DNA from: a bacterium 1XD42-76
GTDB taxonomy: Bacteria > Bacillota > Clostridia > Lachnospirales > Lachnospiraceae
DNA: 64,000 nucleotides
Assembly: GCA_009917545.1 (NCBI GenBank)
Contig: QZDW01000002.1
Span: 62,001 to 126,000 of the forward strand
Direction: 5' to 3'
A program made the translations under genes and the position numbers. The notes beneath the pieces are model-generated. The model did no database searches. It saw only the letters and a list, made by a program, of their open reading frames with translations, and was not told where the DNA came from. The first letter of the stretch is position 1. Every line of letters begins with the position of its first letter. Of the stretch, positions 9,558 through 21,300 are shown piece by piece.

Positions 9558-10364
9558 CTATCTAAGCCCCAGGAATAAAACGGCATAATAAATCGCAGGC
9601 GCCGTAAAAATCATACTGTCAAAACGGTCCAGAATCCCTCCGTGCCCGGGAATCAGATGACCGTAGTCCTTCACGTCATGGTTTCTCTTGATGGCAGAAG
9701 CCGCCAGATCTCCGATCTGAGAGATCACCGCAGCAATGGCACAGGCTGCCGCACTGATGACACCGGGGCGCACCACATCTGTCATGCTGTGTGCAAAATA
9801 GGCTCCGTACAAAAAGCCCAGAACTGCCGCGCCCACGACTCCGCCGACCGCCCCTTCGATCGTTTTCTTAGGGCTTAGCTGCGGCGCCAACTTGTGCTTT
9901 CCCAAAAGCATCCCCGTACAATAGGCACAGGTATCACACCCCCAGGAGCTTAGTACGATCAGCCATACAAGATACTTCCCGTCCGGCATGGTGCGCACCT
10001 GGTACAGATAGGAAAACATGAGTCCCACATAAAAAATCCCGAAAAAAGCCACTGTGATCTGTTCTGTTCCGAAGTTCGGAAATGTCACCACATAGACAGA
10101 CATTAAAAGCATGAGCGACACGATCGCCAGAAACGCTGTCATGTGCTCTCTGTCTGCCCAGATCATCCAATAATAAGCCAGAACTGCCAGATATCCAATC
10201 AAACCCGGCATCCTTTTTTCAATCTTCATGACCCGGTAAAGCTCGAAAAGGCCAATCAGGGAAATCGCAAGGGAAGCAGAAAATAAAAACGTCCCGCCGC
10301 AGATCAAAAGGAATGCCGCCAGCATCACCAGCACAATTCCGCTCACCAGTCTGGTTGTAAACAT
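9558..10364 (-). CDS. cdsA: Phosphatidate cytidylyltransferase
   Basis: Integral membrane enzyme making CDP-diacylglycerol from phosphatidate and CTP, the branch point of phospholipid synthesis. About seven or eight hydrophobic helices span the 268 residues. The CDP-alcohol signature is present near the C terminus: KDYGHLIPGHGGILDRFDS, with SPKKTIEGAVGG before it. A GGGAG ribosome site overlaps the short spacer after uppS. The order uppS-cdsA-dxr-rseP is the standard one. Confidence 0.95.
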   Translation of the reverse strand: MFTTRLVSGIVLVMLAAFLLICGGTFLFSASLAISLIGLFELYRVMKIEKRMPGLIGYLAVLAYYWMIWADREHMTAFLAIVSLMLLMSVYVVTFPNFGTEQITVAFFGIFYVGLMFSYLYQVRTMPDGKYLVWLIVLSSWGCDTCAYCTGMLLGKHKLAPQLSPKKTIEGAVGGVVGAAVLGFLYGAYFAHSMTDVVRPGVISAAACAIAAVISQIGDLAASAIKRNHDVKDYGHLIPGHGGILDRFDSMIFTAPAIYYAVLFLGLR

Positions 10365-10376
10365 GAAACCACTCCC

Positions 10377-11105
10377 TTACTTCGTTTCTGCCTTCGATAC
10401 GCCGCCGAAGCGCCGCTCTCTGCGGTTATACTGCCGGATAGCCTCCAATAGCTCCTCACGGTTAAAATCCGGCCACAGGCAATCTGTCACATAGATCTCT
10501 GAATAGGCAAGCTGCCATAGAAGGTAATTGGAAAGGCGCATTTCCCCGCTCGTACGGATCAGAAGATCCGGATCCGGGATTTGGTCTGTATCCAGATACG
10601 TGGAAAATACTTCTTCCGTGAGCTCCTCTGCTGCAAGTTTTCCCTCCATACAGTCCCTGGCCGCCTTTTTCGCCGCACGCACGATCTCATCCCTGCCCCC
10701 GTAATTTACGGCAATAATGAAAGTAAGGCCGGTATTCTCCTTCGTCTCTTCCTCCAGACGGTTGATCGCTTCCACGATATCCGGAGCAAAACGGCTCTTT
10801 TCCCCGATCATGCGTACACGCACATTGGATTCTGTTGCGATCTTTAACAGGCGTTTGGCATAGTAACGGAACAGCTGCATCAAAGCCCCTACTTCCTCGT
10901 TTGGCCGCTTCCAGTTCTCCGTAGAAAAACCGTAGACTGTGAGATACCGGATCCCCAGCCGCGCCGCGTCCTCAACGGTCTGCTCCACTGTCTCACAGCC
11001 CTTTTTATGTCCAAACTGCCGCGGCAGGCCGCGTTTTTTGGCCCAGCGGCCATTCCCGTCAAGAATCAGCGCAACGTGGGCCGGAATCGTCAAATTTTCT
11101 TCCAT
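10377..11105 (-). CDS. uppS: Undecaprenyl diphosphate synthase (cis-prenyltransferase)
   Basis: Adds isopentenyl units in cis to farnesyl diphosphate to make the C55 lipid carrier for peptidoglycan and other wall polymers. Family motifs: HVALILDGNGRWAKKRG (catalytic Asp and Mg/diphosphate site), YGFSTENWKRP, and RTSGEMRLSNYLLWQ. The ATG at 11105 is preceded by GGAGGG at six bases, giving 242 residues, the normal size. An upstream in-frame ATG at 11186 would add 27 residues unlike the family and would run into a hairpin. Confidence 0.95.
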   Translation of the reverse strand: MEENLTIPAHVALILDGNGRWAKKRGLPRQFGHKKGCETVEQTVEDAARLGIRYLTVYGFSTENWKRPNEEVGALMQLFRYYAKRLLKIATESNVRVRMIGEKSRFAPDIVEAINRLEEETKENTGLTFIIAVNYGGRDEIVRAAKKAARDCMEGKLAAEELTEEVFSTYLDTDQIPDPDLLIRTSGEMRLSNYLLWQLAYSEIYVTDCLWPDFNREELLEAIRQYNRRERRFGGVSKAETK

Positions 11106-11153
11106 CCTGTTCCCTCCTTCCCCGGCCTGCAGGATTCCTGCTGCCTGCTCCTC

Positions 11154-11184
11154 CGTAAAGAAAGGGGCAAGTCTCCCTGCCCCC
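11154..11184 (-). terminator. Likely intrinsic terminator between frr and uppS
   Basis: GGGGCA/TGCCCC stem followed on the minus strand by TTTCTTT. It sits 80 bases after frr, so pyrH-frr may be partly separated from uppS-polC. Confidence 0.5.
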
Positions 11185-11266
11185 ATGTTTCTTCCGCTAT
11201 GAGCACAAGGCCCGCATCCATTCCCGCCAGTCCCAAGCCTACATTCCGGGCTTTCACGTTCCTCTG

Positions 11267-11821
11267 TTATACGGTAAGAATCTCTTTTGTCTTATTCTCA
11301 ACAGCCTTGTCGATCTTTTCAATCGCCTTGTCGGTAATCTTCTGCATCTTCTCGGTTGCATCCTTTAAATCATCCTCAGACATCTCGTCCGCCTTCTCCA
11401 TCTTCTTGAACGAGTCATTGGCATCGCGGCGGATGTTGCGCACGGCGACTTTGGCGTTCTCGCCCTTCTTTTTCACATCCTTCGCCAGCTCCTTACGCCG
11501 CTCCTCCGTAAGTTCCGGAAATACCAAACGGATCACGCTGCCGTCGTTATTGGGATTGATTCCCAGATCGGATGTCTGAATCGCCTTTTCGATCGGCTTA
11601 ATAAGGCTCTTCTCCCACGGCTGAATAACAATCATCCTGGCCTCCGGCACAGAGATATTCCCCACCTGCTGGATCGGGGTCGGGGTTCCGTAATAATCCA
11701 CTTTAATCTTATCCAGGACATGCGGATTCGCACGGCCTGCACGGATTGAGGCAAACTCGTCCAGCAAAAGCTCGAGCGTCTTATCCATTTTATCCTCATA
11801 TACCTTTAACTCTTCTTTCAT
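11267..11821 (-). CDS. frr: Ribosome recycling factor
   Basis: With EF-G, splits the post-termination ribosome. The 184-residue, mostly helical protein has the typical opening ([20 protein letters not shown]), the beta-rich domain II ([19 protein letters not shown]) and the conserved [19 protein letters not shown] strong AGGAGGG ribosome site overlaps the end of pyrH, 12 bases away, so the two are co-translated. Confidence 0.97.
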   Translation of the reverse strand: MKEELKVYEDKMDKTLELLLDEFASIRAGRANPHVLDKIKVDYYGTPTPIQQVGNISVPEARMIVIQPWEKSLIKPIEKAIQTSDLGINPNNDGSVIRLVFPELTEERRKELAKDVKKKGENAKVAVRNIRRDANDSFKKMEKADEMSEDDLKDATEKMQKITDKAIEKIDKAVENKTKEILTV

Positions 11822-11833
11822 ATAACCCTCCTG

Positions 11834-12538
11834 TTATTCGGCCGTGACAATCGTGCCGTTAATCTTCCCCTGCATTGCGTTCGTGATCCCGTCCTTTTCA
11901 TTCAATGAAAATACGGCCATCGGCATTTTATGCTCCATACACATGATGGACGCGGTCAAATCAACCACTGCCAGCTGCTTGTCGATCACTTCCTGAATGG
12001 AGATCCTGTCGTACTTTTTTGCCGACGGATTGCTCTTGGGATCACTGTCGTATACTCCGTCAATCGACTTGGCAAGAAGAATGCAGTCCGCATCCATCTC
12101 GATTGCCATCAAAGTGATCGTCGTATCCGTGGAAAAGAAGGGATGTCCAATCCCGCCTGCAAAAAATACCACCATGCCCTTGTCAAAATATTTATTGGCT
12201 CTGTCCTTGGAAAACAGCTTTGTCATGGAGCCGCATTCAAAGGGGGTCAGTATCTGTGTCATCATTCCTGCACTGCGGAAAATCTCCGAGACATAGATAC
12301 AGTTCATAATCGTCGCCAGCATGCCGATCTGGTCCGCCTTCGCCCTGTCAATCGCTTCGCTGGTGCGTCCCCGCCAGAAATTCCCGCCGCCGATCACGAT
12401 TCCAACCTGGATTCCTGCCTCGACAGACTTCTTTACCTGCCTCGCTACCTCTCTCACGGTATCCTCGTCAAACCCGGTCTTCTTGGAACCTGCCAACGCC
12501 TCACCGCTCAACTTCAGAAAAACCCGCTTTCTGTCCAT
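11834..12538 (-). CDS. pyrH: UMP kinase
   Basis: Phosphorylates UMP to UDP; bacterial-type amino-acid-kinase fold. Signature segments: KRVFLKLSGEALAG at the N terminus, GIVIGGGNFWRGR, and DADCILLAKSIDGVYDSDPK near the nucleotide site. The start at 12538 (GGGGGAG ten bases upstream) gives 234 residues, the family norm. The frame stays open to an ATG at 12634 with its own GGAGG, inside a 101-bp tandem repeat. That form would add 32 residues, so a longer product cannot be excluded. rpsB and tsf, often found upstream, are absent; the repeat array lies there instead. Confidence 0.94.
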   Translation of the reverse strand: MDRKRVFLKLSGEALAGSKKTGFDEDTVREVARQVKKSVEAGIQVGIVIGGGNFWRGRTSEAIDRAKADQIGMLATIMNCIYVSEIFRSAGMMTQILTPFECGSMTKLFSKDRANKYFDKGMVVFFAGGIGHPFFSTDTTITLMAIEMDADCILLAKSIDGVYDSDPKSNPSAKKYDRISIQEVIDKQLAVVDLTASIMCMEHKMPMAVFSLNEKDGITNAMQGKINGTIVTAE

Positions 12539-12592
12539 AACGTATCTGCTCCCCCATATTCGATTTTCAAAAAAATATACTGTCAGATGTAC

Positions 12593-12835
12593 AGGTATCA
12601 TATCTGGCAGTATTATACCATGTTCTCCGGACATACTGCCTCCGGTGGATTTTGCACACAGATTTCTGTGGTAAATGCAAGAATCACTTGTGCAAGTATA
12701 GTATCTGGCGATATTATACCATGTCCTCCGGACATGGTACCTCCGGCGGATTGAAGTGACTGGATTTCTGCGGCAAGCGCAGAAACCATATTCACAGTAT
12801 TATGTCTGTCGACATTATACCATACTCCGCCAAAA
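12593..12835. repeat. 101-bp tandem repeat (about 2.4 copies) in the pyrH leader
   Basis: The segment ATTATACC recurs at 12612, 12713 and 12814, a constant period of 101 bp. Surrounding matches include CATGTCCTCCGGACATG, CCTCCGG(T/C)GGATT and TTTCTG(T/C)GG. Read on the minus strand, copies 1 and 2 carry GGAGG followed closely by an ATG and a frame beginning MSG(E/G)HGII(L/S)PD. Each copy also contains TATAAT. No homologous gene is recognised. Confidence 0.85.
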
Positions 12836-12842
12836 TTTTGAA
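12814..12842 (-). promoter_or_regulatory. Probable promoter of the pyrH transcript
   Basis: TTCAAA (12837-12842), a 17-bp spacer, then TATAAT (12814-12819), in the outermost repeat copy. The other two copies keep TATAAT but not a -35 box. Confidence 0.5.
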
Positions 12843-12894
12843 GCCCTATTTGGGCAGAATTTTTAAACGGTTCCTATCGTCCTGACTGGGGAAT

Positions 12895-12926
12895 GAGAAA
12901 TAAAAACAACGCCCTTTCGCAGGCGT
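12895..12926 (-). terminator. Intrinsic terminator on the dnaJ side
   Basis: ACGCC-TGCGAAAG-GGCGT hairpin followed on the minus strand by TGTTTTTATTT. It lies about 300 bases after dnaJ and is the best candidate end of the heat-shock transcript. A further GCCCGC/GCGGGC hairpin lies near 12988-13006; the rest of 12927-13081 shows nothing recognisable. Confidence 0.7.
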
Positions 12927-13081
12927 CTCTGTTCATAAAATATTTTTCTCATATTGCCGAAAAGGCCGTTTCCCCCGCTGGTTCCCGGCCCGCGTATTTT
13001 GCGGGCTTCAAACCACAGCAGGGGAAATTGGGGCAGGAATACACCTTTACAAATCTCTCATACCAGCGGCACGTACCTTTC

Positions 13082-13195
13082 CTATGAAAGTTCATCGCCG
13101 CAGGCGATCTAAGTTCAGGGATACCAAATGCGCCTGTATTACTTTCATTCATGGTGGTGCGCTTACCTGCGCGGGCGCATGGAGGTTTTCTATAA
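13082..13195 (-). repeat. Dispersed 110-bp repeat, copy F (single, minus orientation)
   Basis: Reading the minus strand: CCTCCATGCGCCC, AAGCGCACCACCATGAATGA, GGCGCATTTGGTATCCCTGA, then a GATCGCCTGCGGCGAT hairpin and CTTTCATAG. It matches the copies at 24291, 35405 and 46694 along its whole length. Located just after dnaJ. Confidence 0.85.
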
Positions 13196-13221
13196 AAACT
13201 CGCCGCCGACTGGCGGTATCG

Positions 13222-14358
13222 TTACTTAAACAGCCCTCTCTTCTTTTTTCCGCCGCCCTCCGGAGCGATCCCCTTCATGGCATCGTCAAAGGCTTTTAAT
13301 GCCTCCTTCTGCTCTTCCGTAAGCTTCTCCGGAACTGTCACTACCAATGTCACATAATGGTCGCCGCGTATGTTCTTATTGCGCAGAGCCGGCACTCCCT
13401 TACCACGCAGGCGTACCTTCGTATCTGTCTGTGTCCCGGCCTTGACCTCATATTCGATCTCCCCGTCCACCGTCTTGATGCGGATAGGCCCTCCTAATGC
13501 TGCCGTAGCAAAGGAAACCGGCACGGTTGAGAAAATCGTCGTCTCCTGGCGTTTAAATACCGGATGCCTGGAAACCGTCATCTCCACCAGAAGATCACCG
13601 CGCTCGCCTCCGTTTGATCCCGGCTCGCCCTTACCGGCAATCCGGATACTCTGCCCGTTGTCAATTCCCGGCGGCACGGTCACCTGGATCTTTTTACGGC
13701 TGGAAATGTATCCTGTGCCGTAGCAGTCCGGGCATTTTTCCTTTACGATCTTTCCTGTGCCCTGACAGTCCGGACACGTCTGTACGTTCTGCACCTGGCC
13801 GAAGAAAGACTGCTGTGTATATACGATCTTGCCCTTGCCGTTACACTTGGGGCATGTAGTGGGAGAAGTCCCCGGCTTGGCTCCCGTGCCGTGGCACTTC
13901 GGACATTCGTCCTTAAGGCTCAGCTCGATCTCCTTCTGGCAGCCAAAAATCGCCTCCTCAAAAGTGATCCTGATCCCGGTCCTCACATTTGCCCCGCGCA
14001 TCGGTCCGTTGCTCCTCGAACGGCCTGCTCTGCCGCCGAAGAGATCGCCAAAGATATCCCCAAAGATATCTCCCATATCAGCCCCGCTGAAATCAAAGCC
14101 GCCGAAGCCGCCCGGCCCACCTGTACCGTCAAAAGCCGCATGGCCGAACTGGTCATACTGCCGTCTCTTGTCCTGATCGCTCAAAACGCCGTAGGCTTCG
14201 GTTGCCTCTTTAAACTTTTCTTCTGCTACCTTATCTCCCGGGTTCGCATCCGGATGGTACTTTTTCGCCAGATTTCTGTAGGCCTTCTTAATCGCCGCCT
14301 CGTCGGCGTCCTTCGGCACTCCGAGGACCTCATAATAATCTCTCTTGCTTTCTGCCAT
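13222..14358 (-). CDS. dnaJ: Chaperone protein DnaJ (Hsp40)
   Basis: Co-chaperone that delivers unfolded proteins to DnaK and triggers its ATPase. Type I architecture in 378 residues: J domain with the HPD motif ([10 protein letters not shown], about 35), a Gly/Phe-rich linker ([17 protein letters not shown]), four CxxCxGxG zinc-finger repeats (first [12 protein letters not shown]), then the client-binding C-terminal domains. It is the last gene of the hrcA operon. A structured 114-base spacer separates it from dnaK. Confidence 0.97.
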   Translation of the reverse strand: MAESKRDYYEVLGVPKDADEAAIKKAYRNLAKKYHPDANPGDKVAEEKFKEATEAYGVLSDQDKRRQYDQFGHAAFDGTGGPGGFGGFDFSGADMGDIFGDIFGDLFGGRAGRSRSNGPMRGANVRTGIRITFEEAIFGCQKEIELSLKDECPKCHGTGAKPGTSPTTCPKCNGKGKIVYTQQSFFGQVQNVQTCPDCQGTGKIVKEKCPDCYGTGYISSRKKIQVTVPPGIDNGQSIRIAGKGEPGSNGGERGDLLVEMTVSRHPVFKRQETTIFSTVPVSFATAALGGPIRIKTVDGEIEYEVKAGTQTDTKVRLRGKGVPALRNKNIRGDHYVTLVVTVPEKLTEEQKEALKAFDDAMKGIAPEGGGKKKRGLFK

Positions 14359-14386
14359 TGTCCGTTTACCCCTTCAAGCTCCAAAC

Positions 14387-14462
14387 AGCGGGAAAGGGGG
14401 TCAGGCAAATTTCTTCGTCTAATCCCCATCGTGCATGCCTTAAAGCATGGACATTTCCCGCT
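14387..14462 (-). other. Structured spacer between dnaK and dnaJ
   Basis: AGCGGGAAA at one end pairs with TTTCCCGCT at the other. A smaller ATGC/GCAT hairpin lies inside. There is no T run, so it is more likely an RNA processing or stability element than a terminator. Confidence 0.45.
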
Positions 14463-14472
14463 TTCGTCTTTG

Positions 14473-16392
<1,920 letters not shown>

Positions 16393-16411
16393 TTACGAAA
16401 CATTAACAATA

Positions 16412-17065
16412 TTAATTTGCAACCTGCACCATACTGTGGCGGACGACAGCATCGCGGTACATGTATCCCTTCTGCATCTCTGCTGCCACGATATTTTCGC
16501 CCAGATTTTCATCCTCGATATGCATAACCGCATTATGGAAATCAGGGTTAAATTCCTTTCCCACAGCCTCAATAGGCGTCACACCAAGCTCTTCTAAGGC
16601 CTTCATAAGCTGCCGGTATATTTTCTCCATACCATCTGCCAGCGCCGTGCCCTTCGCATCCTCCGGCACTGCTGCCAGCCCGCGCTCGAAATTATCCACC
16701 ACAGGCAGCATCTTTTCGATCACATCCCTGGCACCGATCTCGTACATGGCTGACTTTTCCTTGTCTGTCCGCTTCCTGTAGTTGTCAAACTCAGCCATTG
16801 AGCGTTTCAGCTTATCTGTAAGCTCCTCAATCTGTGTATCTTTGGGATCCTTCTTCTTGCTGAAAAATCCTTTTTTCTCCTTCTTCTCTTCCTTATTCTC
16901 TGAGTCCTCAGACTGTACGCCTGCTTCCTCTGCTCCCCGGGCTTCGTTCTCAATCTCTCCCTGCGGCTTTTCCGGTGTGCCGTTCTCCTGCTCTGGCAGC
17001 CCAAAGCCGTCTGTCGTTCCATCCTCTTCTCCAGACATCTTCTTCTCTAACTCTTTTTCTTCCAT
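16412..17065 (-). CDS. grpE: Nucleotide exchange factor GrpE
   Basis: Releases ADP from DnaK. The 217-residue protein has an acidic, low-complexity N terminus (about 1-70, rich in Glu and Lys), a long coiled coil (about 75-120, with MAEFDNYRKRTDKE), and the C-terminal beta domain with GVTPIEAVGKEFNPDFHNAV and VVRHSMVQVAN. It starts 16 bases after hrcA and leads into dnaK. Confidence 0.96.
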   Translation of the reverse strand: MEEKELEKKMSGEEDGTTDGFGLPEQENGTPEKPQGEIENEARGAEEAGVQSEDSENKEEKKEKKGFFSKKKDPKDTQIEELTDKLKRSMAEFDNYRKRTDKEKSAMYEIGARDVIEKMLPVVDNFERGLAAVPEDAKGTALADGMEKIYRQLMKALEELGVTPIEAVGKEFNPDFHNAVMHIEDENLGENIVAAEMQKGYMYRDAVVRHSMVQVAN

Positions 17066-17081
17066 TTACGTACTACACCTT

Positions 17082-18113
17082 TCACTTTTTAAACGTCTCA
17101 TTTAGCTGCGCCACTAGTGTCCGCAGAGTCGTCACTACCTTTTCATAATCCATCCGCTTCGGCCCCACAATGCCAATGGTTCCCCTTAAGCCTTCGCCCA
17201 GCACATAATTGGCAGTCACAATGCTGCAATCCTTCATCGTCTGGACCGGTGTCTCATCGCCGATGTAGACCTGAATCTCTGTCCCGGGATCCGTCCTGGC
17301 ATTTTCTGCTTCGAACAGGCCCTTTAATAATTCTTTTTGTTCCAATGTGCTCAAAAGCTCGCTGGCCTTCTGGGTATCGGAAAGCTCCGGATATTTAAAA
17401 ATATTGGTAGCCCCGCCTGTATAGATCTGAAGATCCTCATCCTGTGCCTGAATGGCCTCCGACACCTCGTTTAATACCAGATCCACCATCTGCCTGTGGC
17501 TCCCGGCCTGCTCCTTCAACTTGGTAATCACGCCCAAGTTGATCTCCTGGATTGTCAGGCCGTTCAGACTGTTATTCAACAAAATATTCAGATTCAAAAG
17601 CTCCTCATCGCTCAATTCTTCCTCCAGGGTAACAAAGGAATTGCGGATGATATTTCCTTCCACGACCACCACGATCAAAAGCTTCCTCGCTTCCACTCTC
17701 GAAAGCTGAATGAACTTGAGTTTCGTATTATTATAATTGGGGCCGCTGATTAATGTAGCATAATTCGTGTTATTAGCCAGAAGCTGTGCAAGCTGCTTTA
17801 AAAGAAGCTCCACCCGGTCTACCCTCTGGATCATCAGCTCCTGCATCTGACTGACCTGGTCGTCCTTCTCTCTGATGATCTGATCTACATAGAAGCGGTA
17901 GCCCTTATCGGAAGGGATCCGTCCTGCTGAGGTATGCGGCTGGATAATATAGCCGAGTTCCTCCAGATCAGACATTTCATTGCGGATCGTCGCGGAGCTG
18001 AGCTTCAAGTCTGAATATTTGGAAATGGTTCTGGAACCCACCGGCTCCCCGGTTTCCAGATATGTCTGGATAATGACCTTTAATATCTTCTCTTTCCTCT
18101 CATCCAGCTCCAA
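17082..18113 (-). CDS. hrcA: Heat-inducible transcription repressor HrcA
   Basis: Represses the class I heat-shock operon by binding CIRCE; GroE normally keeps it active. The N-terminal winged helix shows ELDERKEKILKVIIQTYLET and LKLSSATIRNEMSDLEELGY. The GAF-like and inserted dimerisation domains follow, giving 343 residues. The start is a TTG at 18113 with AGGTGAG five bases upstream. The frame continues upstream to 18206, but that stretch contains the CIRCE element and the -10 box, so it cannot be coding in the main transcript. It is the first gene of hrcA-grpE-dnaK-dnaJ. Confidence 0.93.
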   Translation of the reverse strand: MELDERKEKILKVIIQTYLETGEPVGSRTISKYSDLKLSSATIRNEMSDLEELGYIIQPHTSAGRIPSDKGYRFYVDQIIREKDDQVSQMQELMIQRVDRVELLLKQLAQLLANNTNYATLISGPNYNNTKLKFIQLSRVEARKLLIVVVVEGNIIRNSFVTLEEELSDEELLNLNILLNNSLNGLTIQEINLGVITKLKEQAGSHRQMVDLVLNEVSEAIQAQDEDLQIYTGGATNIFKYPELSDTQKASELLSTLEQKELLKGLFEAENARTDPGTEIQVYIGDETPVQTMKDCSIVTANYVLGEGLRGTIGIVGPKRMDYEKVVTTLRTLVAQLNETFKK

Positions 18114-18136
18114 ATATCTCACCTCTTCTGTTTTTA

Positions 18137-18163
18137 TTAGCACTCTTTCATGGGGAGTGCTAA
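18137..18163. promoter_or_regulatory. CIRCE operator
   Basis: Perfect TTAGCACTC-N9-GAGTGCTAA, between the promoter and the hrcA start codon. HrcA binding site by established knowledge. Confidence 0.98.
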
Positions 18164-18177
18164 TATTTACAGTTGTT

Positions 18178-18206
18178 ACTATATTACTTAGCGTCTCATT
18201 TGTCAA
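18178..18206 (-). promoter_or_regulatory. Sigma-A promoter of the hrcA operon
   Basis: TTGACA (18201-18206), 17-bp spacer, TATAGT (18178-18183), directly upstream of CIRCE. Confidence 0.85.
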
Positions 18207-18260
18207 GACATTTTTCTGCTTTTATAAAAAAATATAGCTGAACGGCCGCATTGTTCATCA

Positions 18261-18300
18261 AAAAATATGCGGCCAGACTTTCATGACAGCCCGGCCGCAT
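18261..18300 (-). terminator. Terminator of the hybrid kinase gene
   Basis: ATGCGGCCGG / CTGGCCGCAT stem followed on the minus strand by ATTTTTTG, 20 bases after the kinase stop and before the hrcA promoter. Confidence 0.85.
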
Positions 18301-18320
18301 CGTTTTATTCTGATTTTCTC

Positions 18321-21300
18321 TTATCTCTGGAATGCTGGCAGTCTTCCTTTGTCTTTCTTCTGCTCAAGCACTCGGTCCAAAGTATCAAACAGCTTTTTCA
18401 TGTCAATCGGCTTGGCGATATGGCCGTTCATCCCACAGCGGGCAGCCTCCCTCTTATCCTCTTCAAAGGTGTTGGCTGTCATGGCAAGAACCGGTATCGA
18501 CGCCAGCTCTGCATCCTCCAGCCTGCGAATCAGGTTCGTGGCTTCATACCCGTTCATTACCGGCATCTGTACATCCATAAGCACAAGCTGATAATATCCT
18601 GGCTCTGATCTCTTCAGCATATCCACAGCAATCTTCCCATTCTCCGCCACATCAATGCTGAAACCGGCTCCAGTCAGAATTTCTGTGGCAATCTCCTGAT
18701 TCAGCTCATTATCCTCGGCTAAAAGAATTCGTCCCGTGTGAAAGCTCACAACCGTCTCGTCTGTTTCCTCTTCCCCGGCTTCCTCTACATTGACGATTGA
18801 ATTGAGGCACTCCCGAAGCTCAGAGAAGAATAACGGCTTACTGCAGAAAGCAGTCACTCCAGCCTCCTTCGCCTCTTCCTCAATATCAGCCCAGTCATAT
18901 GCTGTCAGAACAATAATCGGTACATCTTCGCCCGTCTCCTTACGGATTCTGCGTGTAACCTCAATCCCGTTCATATCAGGCAGCATCCAGTCTATAATAT
19001 AGACGCAGTAGCTGTCACTGCGCATCAGCGCCTGGCGCGTCCTCAGCACTGCCTCTCTGCCGGACAAGGTCCATTCCGCACGCATCCCGATCTGTGAGAG
19101 CATATAGGAAACGCTGTCGCAAGTGTCAAAGTCGTCATCAACAACCAGTGCACGGCAGTTCTTCAGCTCCGGAATGTCCTGTACCTCCCGCTTCTCCGCG
19201 TTTAAGCGGAAGGTAAAGCAGACCGTGACCTCCGTGCCTGCATTCTGTTCACTCTTTACATCAATCGTTCCGTTCATCATATCGACGATATTTTTGGTAA
19301 TCGCCATACCGAGTCCCGTTCCCTGAATACCACTGATGGTCGTGTTATTCTCCCTCTCAAAGGCCTCGAAGATACGGGAAAGGAATTCCTCACTCATGCC
19401 GATACCGGTATCCTTAATATGGAACTCATAATTGGCATATCCGGCCGGCGCACCTGGTTTCTCAATGACACGCACACTGACAATGCCACCTGCGCTCGTA
19501 TACTTCACAGCGTTGCTTAACAGGTTTAAAAGCACCTGATTCAAACGCAGCTTATCACAGTAAATCTCCTCGTCGAGAATATCCACCGCATCCATATAAA
19601 GCTCAATCTGCTTTGCACGGATATCGGCCTGCAGGATATTGCGTAGCTCGTGCAATATGTCCGGCAGCCTGCACTGCTTCTCTTCCAGATGCATCTTACC
19701 GCTCTCGATGCGGCTCATGTCAAGGACATCGTTAATCAGGCTTAACAGATGATTTCCTGACGTCATGATCTTCTTTAAGTACTCTTCGACCCGCTCCTGC
19801 TGGTCGATGTGGGTAAGCGCCAGAGCCGTGAAGCCGACAATGGCATTCATAGGGGTACGGATATCATGCGACATATTGGAAAGGAATACGCTTTTTGCTC
19901 TGCTTGCCCTGTTTGCCTGCATGAGCGCATCCTCCAGAAGGCTCTTCTTCTCCATCTCTCTGCGGACCTCTCCATCCACACTGTGGAAGCCCAGCACGAT
20001 TCCGTGGCTCTCGTCCCATTCCCCTGCACGTACGATCTTTAGCTGGAAATATTTGATCTCTCCGTCAATCACCACACGGTAATTCAGGTAATACTGCCGT
20101 ACCTTTCCAAGCTCTTCCTTGAGTTTATCCCGGGAAACCGTCTGACGCAGGAAATCCGCGTCCTCTTCATAAGCGAATTTTTCTATGTAACGTTCCATGC
20201 ATTCTTCTAAAGAAAGCTCTTGGTCGAAGAACTCATCAAACCGGTTGTCATCATCTTCTGCAAGGCGCAGAATCTTTCCGGTTCCCGTATCGAGATCATA
20301 ATAGCATACAAGATTATAATCAATGCTCAGCGCGCGTATGAGCTCCATCTGACGCCGCTCATTTTCCCGCTCCTGCTGCTTCTGAGCCGTGCAGTCCAAA
20401 AGAAAACGCTGATAAAACATCTCTCCGTTCTCTTCAATGAGCCTTACATTGCCCATCACATGCCGGATCCCTCCGCTCTTATGCTGCACACGGTACTCGA
20501 CACTAATACTGTCGCCGGCCTTCCTGAGATCCTTGATGCTCTCCCGAAGCGCGGTCTTATCCTCCTCGACAACCGACTCTGCCACCGTATCAAATCCATC
20601 CGCAAGAAGCTCATCTAATGTCCCATACCCCAGGATCTCGAGTGCGGCACGGTTGATGCTCAAAACACACGAGCCGTCTATCGTGTGGCACATGACGCCG
20701 CAGTCCATTGTAGTGAAAATCGTCTCCAGCGTATGGTTTTTCTGGATAATCTCCTGTTCATAGGCCCGCTCCTGCGTCACATCAATGGCGACGCCCACGG
20801 TCCCCATCACACTGCCGTCAAAGTCATAAAGCGGAGATTTGTAGGTCGTCAGAAGCCGCATCCCGTCACCCGTTTTGACCGACTCTTCGGACACACAGGT
20901 CTTTCTCTTTGTCATGACCTCGTTCTCTGACTCAATACAGGCCGGATCATCCTGCTCTACATCCCAGATATACGCATGCCCCCGACCCTCGACCTGCTTT
21001 TTCGTCTTGTTGACCGTCCGGCAGAAGCTGTCGTTTACCTTCTTATGAATCCCATTTTTGTCCTTATACCAGACCAGATTCGGGACATTGTTGATCGTGG
21101 CTTCCAGATATTGGCTCGTCTGCCACAACTCTCTGCTCATCCTGCAGGACTGCTGCCATCTCAGGAAGCGGAACCTCACCTCACCATCCGACATGGGCAT
21201 TGTCCAAACATCTTTCACTTCCGACAGGCTCTCTGTAAGCGCCGAAAGCTGCTCCTTATCTGCCAACAGGATTAACTCAGCATCCCCTGACTTACAGGAG

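Noticed and set aside
18114-18206. N-terminal extension of HrcA
   Set aside because: It contains CIRCE and the -10 box, so it cannot be translated from the main transcript.
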